Source of the DNA: Bacteroidales bacterium
GTDB taxonomy: Bacteria; Bacteroidota; Bacteroidia; Bacteroidales; UBA932
Reading direction: 5' to 3'
Assembly: GCA_017651785.1 (NCBI GenBank)
Contig: JAGCCD010000135.1
Span: forward strand, 1 to 20,393
Length of the DNA stretch: 20,393 bases
Positions 14,540 to 20,393 of the stretch are shown here, piece after piece; position 1 is the first letter of the stretch; every line of letters starts with the position of its first letter. Made by a program: the position numbers and the translations under genes. The notes beneath the pieces are model-generated. The model was not told the origin of the DNA. It made no database searches and was given only the letters and a program-made list of their open reading frames with translations.

Positions 14540-16107
14540 GACGTTCTTTAATACTTATGATTACTACGGCCATCTTTACGGTGGCCGTAGTTTCTTGCAA
14601 CAAAACGCCCGATCCAAATGGTCCCGATACTCCCGGGAATACAGATCCGGAGAAGCCTGACACACCTGATACGCCGGACGACGGCACGCTCAAGCCGGGC
14701 ACTTTCAAGTTCGTGGCCTCAACCCTTCAGGAAAGATGGAATGCAGGAGACCAGATTTTCGTTCACGGCAACCTGGGTTCCTGGGCACAGACCGTAACGC
14801 TTAAAGCTTCCGACATTTCTGCAGACGGTAAAACAGCAAGCGCCTATCTGGAAGGAGTAATAGAGAAGCCGGCAGAACCCGACGGCCTCTATGCCGCATG
14901 GCCAGACGCCGCCGTAATTCACGGCAACGGCAAACTCGGCACATTGACCAACTTTTCTTCGTGCGATGGCCTTCTTACGGCAGCGTATCTGGATGGAGAC
15001 ACTTTTAATTTTATAGACGTCTCCTCTTCCCTGACATTCAGTGTAAACGGCGATTACGACCAGTATGCCATCTGCGCAAACGACCGCAACGGCATAATAG
15101 TCACCAACTTCGTGGTTAATCATACCTCAGCGGGAACAACACTTACACAGAAACAGAACACCGGTTATCCTTTCAAGTACGGGACTCTGGAAAGTGGCAG
15201 GACAGTCAAATTGTGGCTTCCCGGAGATATGACTCTCAAGGGCGGAGTTACCATATTTCTGGGCAAAAACGGACAGTGGCCGGCCATTTATTCCTCAGAT
15301 ACCGACATTAAGCTTGAGCCTGGCAAAACCACAGGCATCGGCGACATCACTTCCGGCGTCAAATCCTATGACGGCCCGGAGCCCCGGATGCCTCAAATGG
15401 GCAATTCAACCAAGTTCACCGTTAACTTCAACGAGCTCTCCGGCCTGTGCCTGAGCAAAGATGAAGATTTTCTGTGGACAGTAGGTGACAACGGAGACCT
15501 GGCCAAGCTTTCTTTCACCGGCGAAGTCCTATACCAGTTCCACATAGGCGGAGACGCTGAAGGCATCTCCCGGAATCCGGAAACCGAAGACCTGATCATC
15601 GGCCTTGAGCCTGACGGCGTAGGTATAGTCAAAGCCCCTGGTTACAACACAAGGGTGACTACGCTGTTCTCCATCCCTGCGGCCAGGAACTACGGCAATT
15701 CAGGTGTAGAAGGTCTTACTTATTACAAGAACGGCAAGGTGCTCGCAGGAGCCCAGTCCAACTCGCATCTTTTCCTGTATGACCTTGCTTCCAAGACACT
15801 CATTTGGGAAAAGAAGATGTACGACAAGGCCTTGGTATCAGAAATTGCCGGACTCTTCTACGATCCACTCACAGACTGGCTCTGGATCATCGACTCCGAG
15901 GCAAGGAAGGTTTTCGTTTTTCTGATCGGTGAAGAGGATGGTTCCACAACGCTTCTTGGCGCCTATCCCGTAAACGGCCCCGGCAACCCCGAGTCTGTAT
16001 GCGTAGACCACAAGAACAGTTGCATCTGGGTTGGAGATGACGACGGTTCCACCTCCTACCTCTACCGCTACGATTTCACCGGACTGGACGACGCGATAAA
16101 AGAGTAG
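14536..16107 (+). CDS. Lipoprotein with fimbrillin-like N-terminus and SdiA-regulated-type beta-propeller
   Basis: The ATG at 14536 overlaps the previous stop by 4 bp (ATGA), indicating translational coupling. The 523-residue product has a lipobox (AVVSC, Cys21) and a tether of Pro/Asp/Thr (22-50). A first beta domain (about 55-275; WNAGDQIFVHG, DGLYAAWP) resembles fimbrillin-like domains in Bacteroidota. The second domain (about 290-515) has repeated blades: LSGLCLSKDEDFLWTVGDNGDL (by its ends), AEGISRNPETEDLIIGLE, GVEGLTYYKNGKVLAG, EIAGLFYDPLTDWLWIIDSE and PESVCVDHKNSCIWVGDDDG. This pattern fits SdiA-regulated (PF06977) or phytase-like esterase propellers. The biochemical role is unknown; a surface ligand-binding or phosphodiesterase function is possible. 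It is last in the aga-sus operon, before a strong terminator. Confidence 0.75.
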   Translation: MRRSLILMITTAIFTVAVVSCNKTPDPNGPDTPGNTDPEKPDTPDTPDDGTLKPGTFKFVASTLQERWNAGDQIFVHGNLGSWAQTVTLKASDISADGKTASAYLEGVIEKPAEPDGLYAAWPDAAVIHGNGKLGTLTNFSSCDGLLTAAYLDGDTFNFIDVSSSLTFSVNGDYDQYAICANDRNGIIVTNFVVNHTSAGTTLTQKQNTGYPFKYGTLESGRTVKLWLPGDMTLKGGVTIFLGKNGQWPAIYSSDTDIKLEPGKTTGIGDITSGVKSYDGPEPRMPQMGNSTKFTVNFNELSGLCLSKDEDFLWTVGDNGDLAKLSFTGEVLYQFHIGGDAEGISRNPETEDLIIGLEPDGVGIVKAPGYNTRVTTLFSIPAARNYGNSGVEGLTYYKNGKVLAGAQSNSHLFLYDLASKTLIWEKKMYDKALVSEIAGLFYDPLTDWLWIIDSEARKVFVFLIGEEDGSTTLLGAYPVNGPGNPESVCVDHKNSCIWVGDDDGSTSYLYRYDFTGLDDAIKE

Positions 16108-16129
16108 CGGCGCAACGGTGAGAATAAAA

Positions 16130-16156
16130 AAAGGATGGTCAATTTGACCATCCTTT
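16130..16156. terminator. Bidirectional intrinsic terminator between convergent operons
   Basis: An 11-bp perfect stem, AAAGGATGGTC at 16130-16140 pairing with 16146-16156, has a 5-nt loop and is flanked by T-rich sequence to the right and A-rich sequence to the left. It can end both the plus-strand aga-sus operon (stop at 16107) and the minus-strand lipoprotein gene (stop at 16178). Confidence 0.88.
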
Positions 16157-16177
16157 ATTCTTTTTCCTTTAAATTGA

Positions 16178-16939
16178 TTAAGGAAGAGCAACCTGCATAA
16201 ACTCTGCAGTACCTACGCCGGACTCGTCGATGGGAAGGATACCCATTGTGTTCCAACCAGCGTCGGAAATGGTGATGCCGACACCGACATTGCCCTTCTT
16301 GGTAGCGTTGATGACGCTGCGAAGAACTGCAACCTCGAATGTTGCGACACCGTTCTTTACAGAACCGCTTGCCTCGGCAAAGCTGGTAGCGTCAAGCTTC
16401 TCCTGCTGTGCGCCATCTCCCCAACCGTCGCACTGCTCACCGGTAGCGGGATCGGTGTATGCGGCTGCCTTGTAGATATTCATATCGCTGAGGTCATTGA
16501 TGCCGGTACCGTTGTTAAGAATACCGCCCTCGGTCTCGAGGAGGTAGTCCCAACCGCAAGCATCCTTGGACCAGATCCAGCTGATGAAGCCGGTGGTAGG
16601 ATCTCCGTCTGCGTCGAAGAAGATGTCGAAGGGAGCCTCAAGCTGATCCTCGGCAAGCTCGTACTCGAAATAGAGATAGATGTTCTCCTCGTCTGCAACT
16701 GCCTTCATAGTAAGCATGTTGCAATAGCTCTCAAGACCTGCGGGAACCTCGGTGGAAACCACGTTGGCTGCAGCGCTCCAGTCTGCGAAGTCACCGTCGA
16801 TGGTGATGATGGCGGTTTCGGGCTCATCGGGGCCGTCAGGGCCGTCGGGGCCGTCGGGGCCGGGTTTCTTCTCGCAGGAAACAGCAATCATTCCAATCAT
16901 TGCGATAGCAGCAAGAATGTGTAAATAAATCTTTTTCAT
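16178..16939 (-). CDS. CBM9-like surface lipoprotein (paralogue A)
   Basis: A 253-residue lipoprotein with signal peptide and lipobox IAVSC (Cys22), followed by a rigid GPD tripeptide-repeat tether (about 27-40). The mature domain opens with ITIDGDFADWSAA, the usual start of CBM9-like/DOMON-type beta-sandwiches. It contains IYLYFEYELAED and FDIFFDADGDPTTGF, again typical of that fold. No catalytic residues were recognised; carbohydrate binding at the cell surface is the likely role. It is monocistronic, has its own Bacteroidota promoter, and is divergent from a paralogue with a nearly identical tether. Nearby AgaR-like motifs suggest control together with the aga locus. Confidence 0.72.
   Translation of the reverse strand: MKKIYLHILAAIAMIGMIAVSCEKKPGPDGPDGPDGPDEPETAIITIDGDFADWSAAANVVSTEVPAGLESYCNMLTMKAVADEENIYLYFEYELAEDQLEAPFDIFFDADGDPTTGFISWIWSKDACGWDYLLETEGGILNNGTGINDLSDMNIYKAAAYTDPATGEQCDGWGDGAQQEKLDATSFAEASGSVKNGVATFEVAVLRSVINATKKGNVGVGITISDAGWNTMGILPIDESGVGTAEFMQVALP
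16827..16867. repeat. 41-bp perfect inverted repeat, left copy
   Basis: Read on the minus strand, this segment encodes the GPD-repeat tether of paralogue A. It is identical over 41 bases to 17221-17261 on the plus strand, including the one synonymous variant in the third repeat unit (CCT instead of CCC for proline). The two arms enclose about 350 bp that hold both signal peptides and the divergent promoters. Confidence 0.93.
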
Positions 16940-16974
16940 TGTGATAAGAAGTTAATTGGTTGTTATTCTGGTCG

Positions 16975-17006
16975 CAAATATAAGAATTTTTCTTGATGTT
17001 TTGCAA
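16975..17006 (-). promoter_or_regulatory. Bacteroidota promoter for paralogue A
   Basis: On the minus strand TTG at 17006-17004, a 21-bp spacer and TATATTTG at 16982-16975 match the Bacteroidota consensus. The ATG at 16939 follows after a 35-nt leader region that is A-rich. A candidate operator lies immediately upstream of the -33 box. Confidence 0.7.
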
Positions 17007-17009
17007 TCG

Positions 17010-17026
17010 TTTCGTTCTTTTTTTCG
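17010..17026 (+). promoter_or_regulatory. Candidate AgaR-type operator, site 1 of the divergent region
   Basis: TTTCGTTCTTTTTTTCG resembles the site at 4663-4677 and matches 12 of 14 positions of the recalled AgaR core. It abuts the -33 box of the minus-strand paralogue promoter. Confidence 0.42.
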
Positions 17027-17040
17027 ATTACCCGCCAAAT

Positions 17041-17068
17041 GAAACATCCCGAAACCTATTCTGTTTCG
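17041..17068 (+). promoter_or_regulatory. Candidate AgaR-type operator, site 2 of the divergent region
   Basis: GAAAC at 17041-17045 is followed by an inverted repeat, CGAAAC at 17050-17055 and GTTTCG at 17063-17068, with a 7-nt spacer. The same hexamers, with a 1-nt spacer, form the palindrome upstream of agaS. It ends 6 bp before the -33 box of the plus-strand paralogue promoter. Confidence 0.45.
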
Positions 17069-17074
17069 TTTATA

Positions 17075-17105
17075 TTGTTTGATAACCTTATTTTTCTTAT
17101 CTTTA
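17075..17105 (+). promoter_or_regulatory. Bacteroidota promoter for paralogue B
   Basis: TTG at 17075-17077, a 20-bp spacer and TATCTTTA at 17098-17105 match the consensus except for the last base of the -7 box. The ATG follows 43 nt later at 17149. Confidence 0.58.
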
Positions 17106-17148
17106 TGCCGCAAACAAGTCTATTTTTAGTTTATTATCTTATAGTATT

Positions 17149-18075
17149 ATGAAAAAGAGCTTCTTTAGATTTGCAGCAGTTTTGCTGATGGGTGCTTTTA
17201 TTGCCATTTCCTGTGAGGAAAAACCCGGCCCCGACGGCCCCGACGGCCCTGACGGCCCCGAGGTGCCTGAAACCCCTACCAAGCCCTCCGTACAAGTCAA
17301 GATTGACGGTGATTTCTCCGACTGGGACGCAATTACCGCAGATGTCGCCGGTAAAGATGATTATATGGCCGTGGTATCGGAGAACTCCGCAGAGGCCATT
17401 CCTGTCATCAAAACTTCTTCAGACACCTACAACGTCTACTTCTACATTGAAATGTACGTAGACGCCCTTCCTCAGAATGCTATCTGCTCCGAATGGGGCG
17501 ACTCCTGGAACGGCACCCCCGAACAGGGATACAAGGGCGATGAGAATAACGACAAGAACTTCCATCACAATCCCCCGCTCAACGTATTCTTCGATCCCGA
17601 CGGTAAGGAAGACACCGGATTCTACACATATGCAAACGAGGACGGTGAGGCTGCCATTCCCGGCCTTGGATGCGAAATGTGCGCACAGCAGGTTTGCTTC
17701 TACAACTACGAAATCAAGAAGTTCTGCATTGCCTGGAACCAGACCAACATCGGTCCCGAAACTTTGGACGGCCAGCCGTTCGACTACAACGGAACTTTCT
17801 TCCAGGACAGTGACTGGAACAGCGACGGAGCATTCCCCCAGTGGGGCTGGCAGAACTACGACGGAACGGGTCGCGGAGACAATATCGCACCCAAACCCGA
17901 GAACATCCAGTCCGTGGTCGTCGGAGAGAGCATGATCAAGATCGAGTTCGCAATCGAGAAGTCAGAGCTTGTCAACCTTCCCGACGAGGCTACCGAGTAT
18001 GCATGGGGCATATGCTACCGCTGGTCCGACTGGAACCAGGACATCGGTCCCATCCGCGCCAAGTACAGCGAGTAA
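17149..18075 (+). CDS. CBM9-like surface lipoprotein (paralogue B)
   Basis: A 308-residue lipoprotein with lipobox IAISC (Cys22) and a GPD-repeat tether (about 27-37) identical at the DNA level to that of paralogue A. The mature part opens with VKIDGDFSDWDAI, a CBM9-like start, and has VYFYIEMYVDAL and LNVFFDPDGKEDTGF matching the other paralogue. Beyond these motifs the two proteins differ strongly: B has an aromatic- and Cys-rich middle (GCEMCAQQVCFYNYE) and many Trp residues (WGDSW, QWGWQ, YRWSDW) that could stack on sugars. No enzyme signature was recognised. It is monocistronic and ends at a strong terminator; nearby AgaR-like sites suggest regulation with the aga genes. Confidence 0.72.
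   Translation: MKKSFFRFAAVLLMGAFIAISCEEKPGPDGPDGPDGPEVPETPTKPSVQVKIDGDFSDWDAITADVAGKDDYMAVVSENSAEAIPVIKTSSDTYNVYFYIEMYVDALPQNAICSEWGDSWNGTPEQGYKGDENNDKNFHHNPPLNVFFDPDGKEDTGFYTYANEDGEAAIPGLGCEMCAQQVCFYNYEIKKFCIAWNQTNIGPETLDGQPFDYNGTFFQDSDWNSDGAFPQWGWQNYDGTGRGDNIAPKPENIQSVVVGESMIKIEFAIEKSELVNLPDEATEYAWGICYRWSDWNQDIGPIRAKYSE
17221..17261. repeat. 41-bp perfect inverted repeat, right copy
   Basis: This is the tether-coding segment of paralogue B, the reverse complement of 16827-16867 without a mismatch over 41 bases. Identity drops on either side of the repeat. Confidence 0.93.
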
Positions 18076-18088
18076 TCGGCATAACTCC

Positions 18089-18130
18089 AAAAGGTGTATG
18101 GCTCTCTTCGAGGTCATACACCTTTTTTTT
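18089..18130 (+). terminator. Intrinsic terminator after paralogue B
   Basis: AAAAGGTGTATG at 18089-18100 pairs with CATACACCTTTT at 18115-18126, a 12-bp stem with a small inner CTC/GAG pairing in the loop. It continues into an 8-T run at 18123-18130. It begins 14 nt after the lipoprotein stop codon. Confidence 0.9.
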
Positions 18131-18131
18131 G

Positions 18132-18139
18132 TATATTTG
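18132..18139 (+). promoter_or_regulatory. -7 box abutting the start of the thioredoxin-like gene
   Basis: TATATTTG directly follows the terminator T-run and ends only 6 nt before the ATG at 18146. The -33 position falls inside the terminator stem, where no TTG is present. If used, it would give a leaderless or nearly leaderless mRNA. Confidence 0.45.
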
Positions 18140-18145
18140 CGGTAT

Positions 18146-18910
18146 ATGAAAACCAAGTTTCTGTCAATCATCTTGTCCGTCGCCCTGCTTTGCGCAGGAT
18201 GTACAGGCAATAACGGCGCCTCCGGCTTCTGGAACGACGTTGACACCACAGTCACCGAAGAGAATTACGGTGAGGCACAGGACCGGTTCGCAGATTTTGC
18301 GGAGCTCCTGTCAACCACTTCCCTCAAAGACGCAACCAAGGCCCTGGACAAGCTTATGGACAAGCTTTCCGCGGACGAAGTGAGTTATCTTGTTTACTCG
18401 GACTGGATGGTCTCGGCTTTCCACTCCATCCTGTCTCCCGTCCGCAATCCGGAACTGTTCGACAAATGCGCCCGGCGCTTCAGCCAAGACGGCATCATGA
18501 ACAAGGGCCAATACTCTCCCCTTCTGGAGCTTGCCGCCAAGGATAAACTGAATCTCTCCGGTTCCGAATGCTCACTCCCCCCCCTTAAAGACGCGGAAGG
18601 CACTCCTTTCGCCCTCAATCCGGGAGAAGAAACCGTTTTCGCCGTCATCAACCTTGACTGCGCAACGTGCGTATCAGCCCTGAACGCCCTGTCAAACAAG
18701 CCCGGCCGGCACGTAGCCCTCTGCTTCGGCCGCACTCCCGCCCCGGTAATCCCCGGATGGGAGTACTTCTACTCCGACACCATGGACGATTATTTCGACC
18801 TTGACGCAGCACCGTTCTGGTTCGCCGCCGACGGGAACGGCCGCATATCCACAGAATACTCATACGCTCCGGAATATAAAGACAGTTTCGCAACACCGCA
18901 GAACCAATGA
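18146..18910 (+). CDS. Thioredoxin-like lipoprotein, DUF5106-like
   Basis: I chose the ATG at 18146 because it opens directly on a lipoprotein signal (LLCAGC, Cys19). The frame is open further upstream, but that part crosses the terminator and the preceding gene. The 254-residue product has a helical N-terminal half (about 25-140; FADFAELLSTTSL, ALDKLMDKL) resembling DUF5106. A thioredoxin-fold C-terminal half (about 150-250) follows, with the CXXC motif in NLDCATCVSAL and the later segment AAPFWFAADGNGRI. Such proteins are thought to act in extracytoplasmic redox or are of unknown role. The stop overlaps the alkaline phosphatase start by 4 bp (ATGA), so the two are translationally coupled. 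It could help form disulfides in the Cys-containing phosphatase, which is inference. Confidence 0.75.
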   Translation: MKTKFLSIILSVALLCAGCTGNNGASGFWNDVDTTVTEENYGEAQDRFADFAELLSTTSLKDATKALDKLMDKLSADEVSYLVYSDWMVSAFHSILSPVRNPELFDKCARRFSQDGIMNKGQYSPLLELAAKDKLNLSGSECSLPPLKDAEGTPFALNPGEETVFAVINLDCATCVSALNALSNKPGRHVALCFGRTPAPVIPGWEYFYSDTMDDYFDLDAAPFWFAADGNGRISTEYSYAPEYKDSFATPQNQ

Positions 18911-20052
18911 AATACCTCTGGCATGCCATCCTGGCATTCGTCATAACGGCCATGGCCGTTTCCTGCAGGCAGCAGGAAGAATCCGAGCCAGTCCTTCAGT
19001 ATTACACCACAGAAGGCACTTACGACGTAGCCTGCATCGAGTCTCCGGCTGCAGATGCCGGGGTGCGCAACGTCATTCTGATGATAGGCGACGGTATGGG
19101 CCTGGAACAGACAAGCTGCGCGTGGGTACTTAACAAGGGTAAGCTGTACTTCGACAACTTCCCGGTTGTGGGGCTTTCCCGCACCTACAGCGCAGACAAC
19201 CTCATAACCGACTCCGGTGCCGGCGGAACGGCGCTGGCCGCCGGACAGAAGACCGGCAACAACCACGTAGGAACGGACATCAACAACCAGCCGCTGTATT
19301 CCATTCTTTACAAGGCCCACTCCCTTGGCTGGAAGACCGGCGTAGTTACAACCTGCCACCTTGCAGACGCCACTCCCGTAGACTTCTGCTGCCATAACGA
19401 GCACCGCTACAACACGGAGCCCATAATAGCAGACTACGTAAACTGTGACGTAGACTACATAGCAGGCGGCGGATATGCGTTTTTCGGCCCCGGACGCGGG
19501 GACGGACGCATAATCGCCGACGAAATGGTGGCAAAGGGCTATACCCTGGCGCGCACGGAAGAGGAACTTATGGCAGCTCCCCTGCCCGCCCTGGGTCTTC
19601 TGGCAGACGACAACCTGCCCGTAGCCCTTGAGCGCGGCGACATGTTCCGCCATATGGTCGCCCGCGGAATAGAACAGCTTTCCCAGGCTGCCGGCGACAA
19701 GGGTTTTGCAATGATGATAGAAGGCTCCTGCATAGACGACTGGCTTCACGGAAACGACATCGGCAAAGCCATGGAAGAGCTCCTTGACTTTGACCGCACA
19801 ATCGGAGACGTCCTCAAATGGGCCGCCCAGGACGGCCACACCCTGGTGGTGGTCACCGCAGACCACGCCACCGGCGCCCTCACCCTGCAGGACGGAAACC
19901 TGGAGGAGGGCAAAATAGGCGTTGCTTTCGGCAACGAATCCCACAATGGCATTGCCGTCCCCTACTATGTATGGGGACCCGGTTCAGATGCTTTCGGCGG
20001 CATTCTGGAGAACGACGAACTCGGCCGCCGAATCGCTTCATTCGTTAAATAA
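18907..20052 (+). CDS. Alkaline phosphatase lipoprotein (PhoA superfamily)
   Basis: This 381-residue enzyme has a lipobox AMAVSC (Cys20). Alkaline phosphatase landmarks appear in order: NVILMIGDGMG (metal ligand Asp62), TDSGAGGTALA with nucleophile Ser103, HLADATPVDF (His151, Thr156), MIEGSCIDDWLHGND (Glu272, Asp277, His281), VVTADHATGAL (Asp319, His320) and SHNGIAVP (His346). It should hydrolyse phosphomonoesters on the periplasmic or surface side with two zinc ions and magnesium. It is shorter than E. coli PhoA (about 470), as many Bacteroidota members are. It is coupled to the thioredoxin-like gene and followed after 11 bp by a transporter. No Pho-box was recognised. Confidence 0.93.
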   Translation: MKYLWHAILAFVITAMAVSCRQQEESEPVLQYYTTEGTYDVACIESPAADAGVRNVILMIGDGMGLEQTSCAWVLNKGKLYFDNFPVVGLSRTYSADNLITDSGAGGTALAAGQKTGNNHVGTDINNQPLYSILYKAHSLGWKTGVVTTCHLADATPVDFCCHNEHRYNTEPIIADYVNCDVDYIAGGGYAFFGPGRGDGRIIADEMVAKGYTLARTEEELMAAPLPALGLLADDNLPVALERGDMFRHMVARGIEQLSQAAGDKGFAMMIEGSCIDDWLHGNDIGKAMEELLDFDRTIGDVLKWAAQDGHTLVVVTADHATGALTLQDGNLEEGKIGVAFGNESHNGIAVPYYVWGPGSDAFGGILENDELGRRIASFVK

Positions 20053-20063
20053 CTTGCAAGACT

Positions 20064-20393
20064 ATGACTCAGAAAAAACATAATTGGCTGCTTTACGCCC
20101 TCATTACCATGGTTGCCTGGGGTATATGGGGAGCATTTTCAGACCAGCCCGACTTCCCTGCCACCCTCACATATGTGGTATGGGCAATCAGCATGATTCC
20201 CTGCGCGCTGTTTGCGCTCGCCAACATCAAATGGAAACTGGATGTCCGTCCCAAGAGCATACTTCTGGGTATGGGTGTGGGAATTCTCGGCGCCGGAGGA
20301 CAGCTCGCGCTGTTCCAGGCCCTCAAGTACGGCCCGGCATACCTTGTCATCCCCATGATCTCGGTAGCGCCTATCATAACCGTTATCCTTTCC
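20064..20393 (+). CDS. EamA/DMT-superfamily membrane transporter (partial, C-terminus missing)
   Basis: The ATG at 20064 lies 11 bp after the phosphatase stop and the frame stays open to the window end (110 codons). Hydrophobic segments are visible: WLLYALITMVAWGIWGAF, a second from YVVWAISMIPCALFALA, a third around LLGMGVGILGAGGQLALFQAL, and the start of a fourth (AYLVIPMISVAPIITVIL). The G-x-W-G start and the GPA-YLVIPM-S-AP motif fit the EamA repeat of drug/metabolite transporters. Substrate is unknown; about 290 residues would be expected for the full protein. Confidence 0.82.
   Translation, partial: MTQKKHNWLLYALITMVAWGIWGAFSDQPDFPATLTYVVWAISMIPCALFALANIKWKLDVRPKSILLGMGVGILGAGGQLALFQALKYGPAYLVIPMISVAPIITVILS

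Noticed and set aside
16831..16866. Tandem 9-bp GPD-coding repeats as a CRISPR-like or satellite element
   Set aside because: The units lie in frame within a coding region, have no spacers, and are explained as a protein tether.
18790..19944. 384-codon open frame on the minus strand opposite the alkaline phosphatase
   Set aside because: It covers a gene with all alkaline phosphatase active-site motifs and shows no motif, promoter or terminator of its own.

Overview
This window comes from a member of the Bacteroidota, most likely a gut or host-associated Bacteroidales of fairly high GC. Four things point there: a SusC/SusD pair, many lipoproteins with acidic or Pro/Asp-rich tethers after the lipid cysteine, A-rich leaders without clear Shine-Dalgarno sequences, and several Bacteroidota promoters (-33 TTG, 19-21 bp, then TAnnTTTG). 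Genus cannot be fixed by eye.

Left part, minus strand (4578 down to 1): one tightly packed operon encodes a PfkB sugar kinase, a clan GH-D (GH36-like) alpha-glycosidase lipoprotein, a tyrosine-phosphatase-like lipoprotein, and the start of a GH109-type (alpha-N-acetylgalactosaminidase-like) lipoprotein that runs off the left edge. A short divergent promoter region (4579-4716) separates it from an AgaR-like DeoR-family repressor gene (4717-5508).

Middle, plus strand (5679-16107): a probable six-gene operon holds agaS-like galactosamine-6-phosphate deaminase/isomerase, a divergent GatZ/KbaZ-family protein, SusC, SusD, a DUF4874/DUF4832-type lipoprotein and a beta-propeller (SdiA-regulated-like) lipoprotein. 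It ends at a bidirectional terminator. The coherent reading is a polysaccharide utilisation locus for alpha-GalNAc/alpha-Gal-capped glycans such as mucin O-glycans or A/B-type epitopes: surface capture, trimming by GH36/GH109, then cytoplasmic GalN6P to tagatose-6-P. No GalNAc-6-P deacetylase, KbaY aldolase or obvious GalNAc kinase of another family lies in the window.

Right part: two divergent lipoprotein paralogues (16178-16939 minus, 17149-18075 plus) share a signal/tether segment and a CBM9-like start, and flank a promoter region. TTTCG/CGAAA motifs resembling AgaR operators occur there and also near the AgaR and AgaS promoters, suggesting one regulon. Beyond a second terminator lies another operon: a thioredoxin-like (DUF5106-like) lipoprotein, an alkaline phosphatase lipoprotein, and the start of an EamA/DMT transporter that runs off the right edge.

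The most notable points are the AgaR-like operator network, a GatZ/KbaZ protein with no visible aldolase partner (possibly a tagatose-6-P 4-epimerase), and a 41-bp perfect inverted repeat bracketing the divergent promoters. No RNA genes, insertion sequences or CRISPR arrays were seen. No gene-free stretch exceeds 300 bases.
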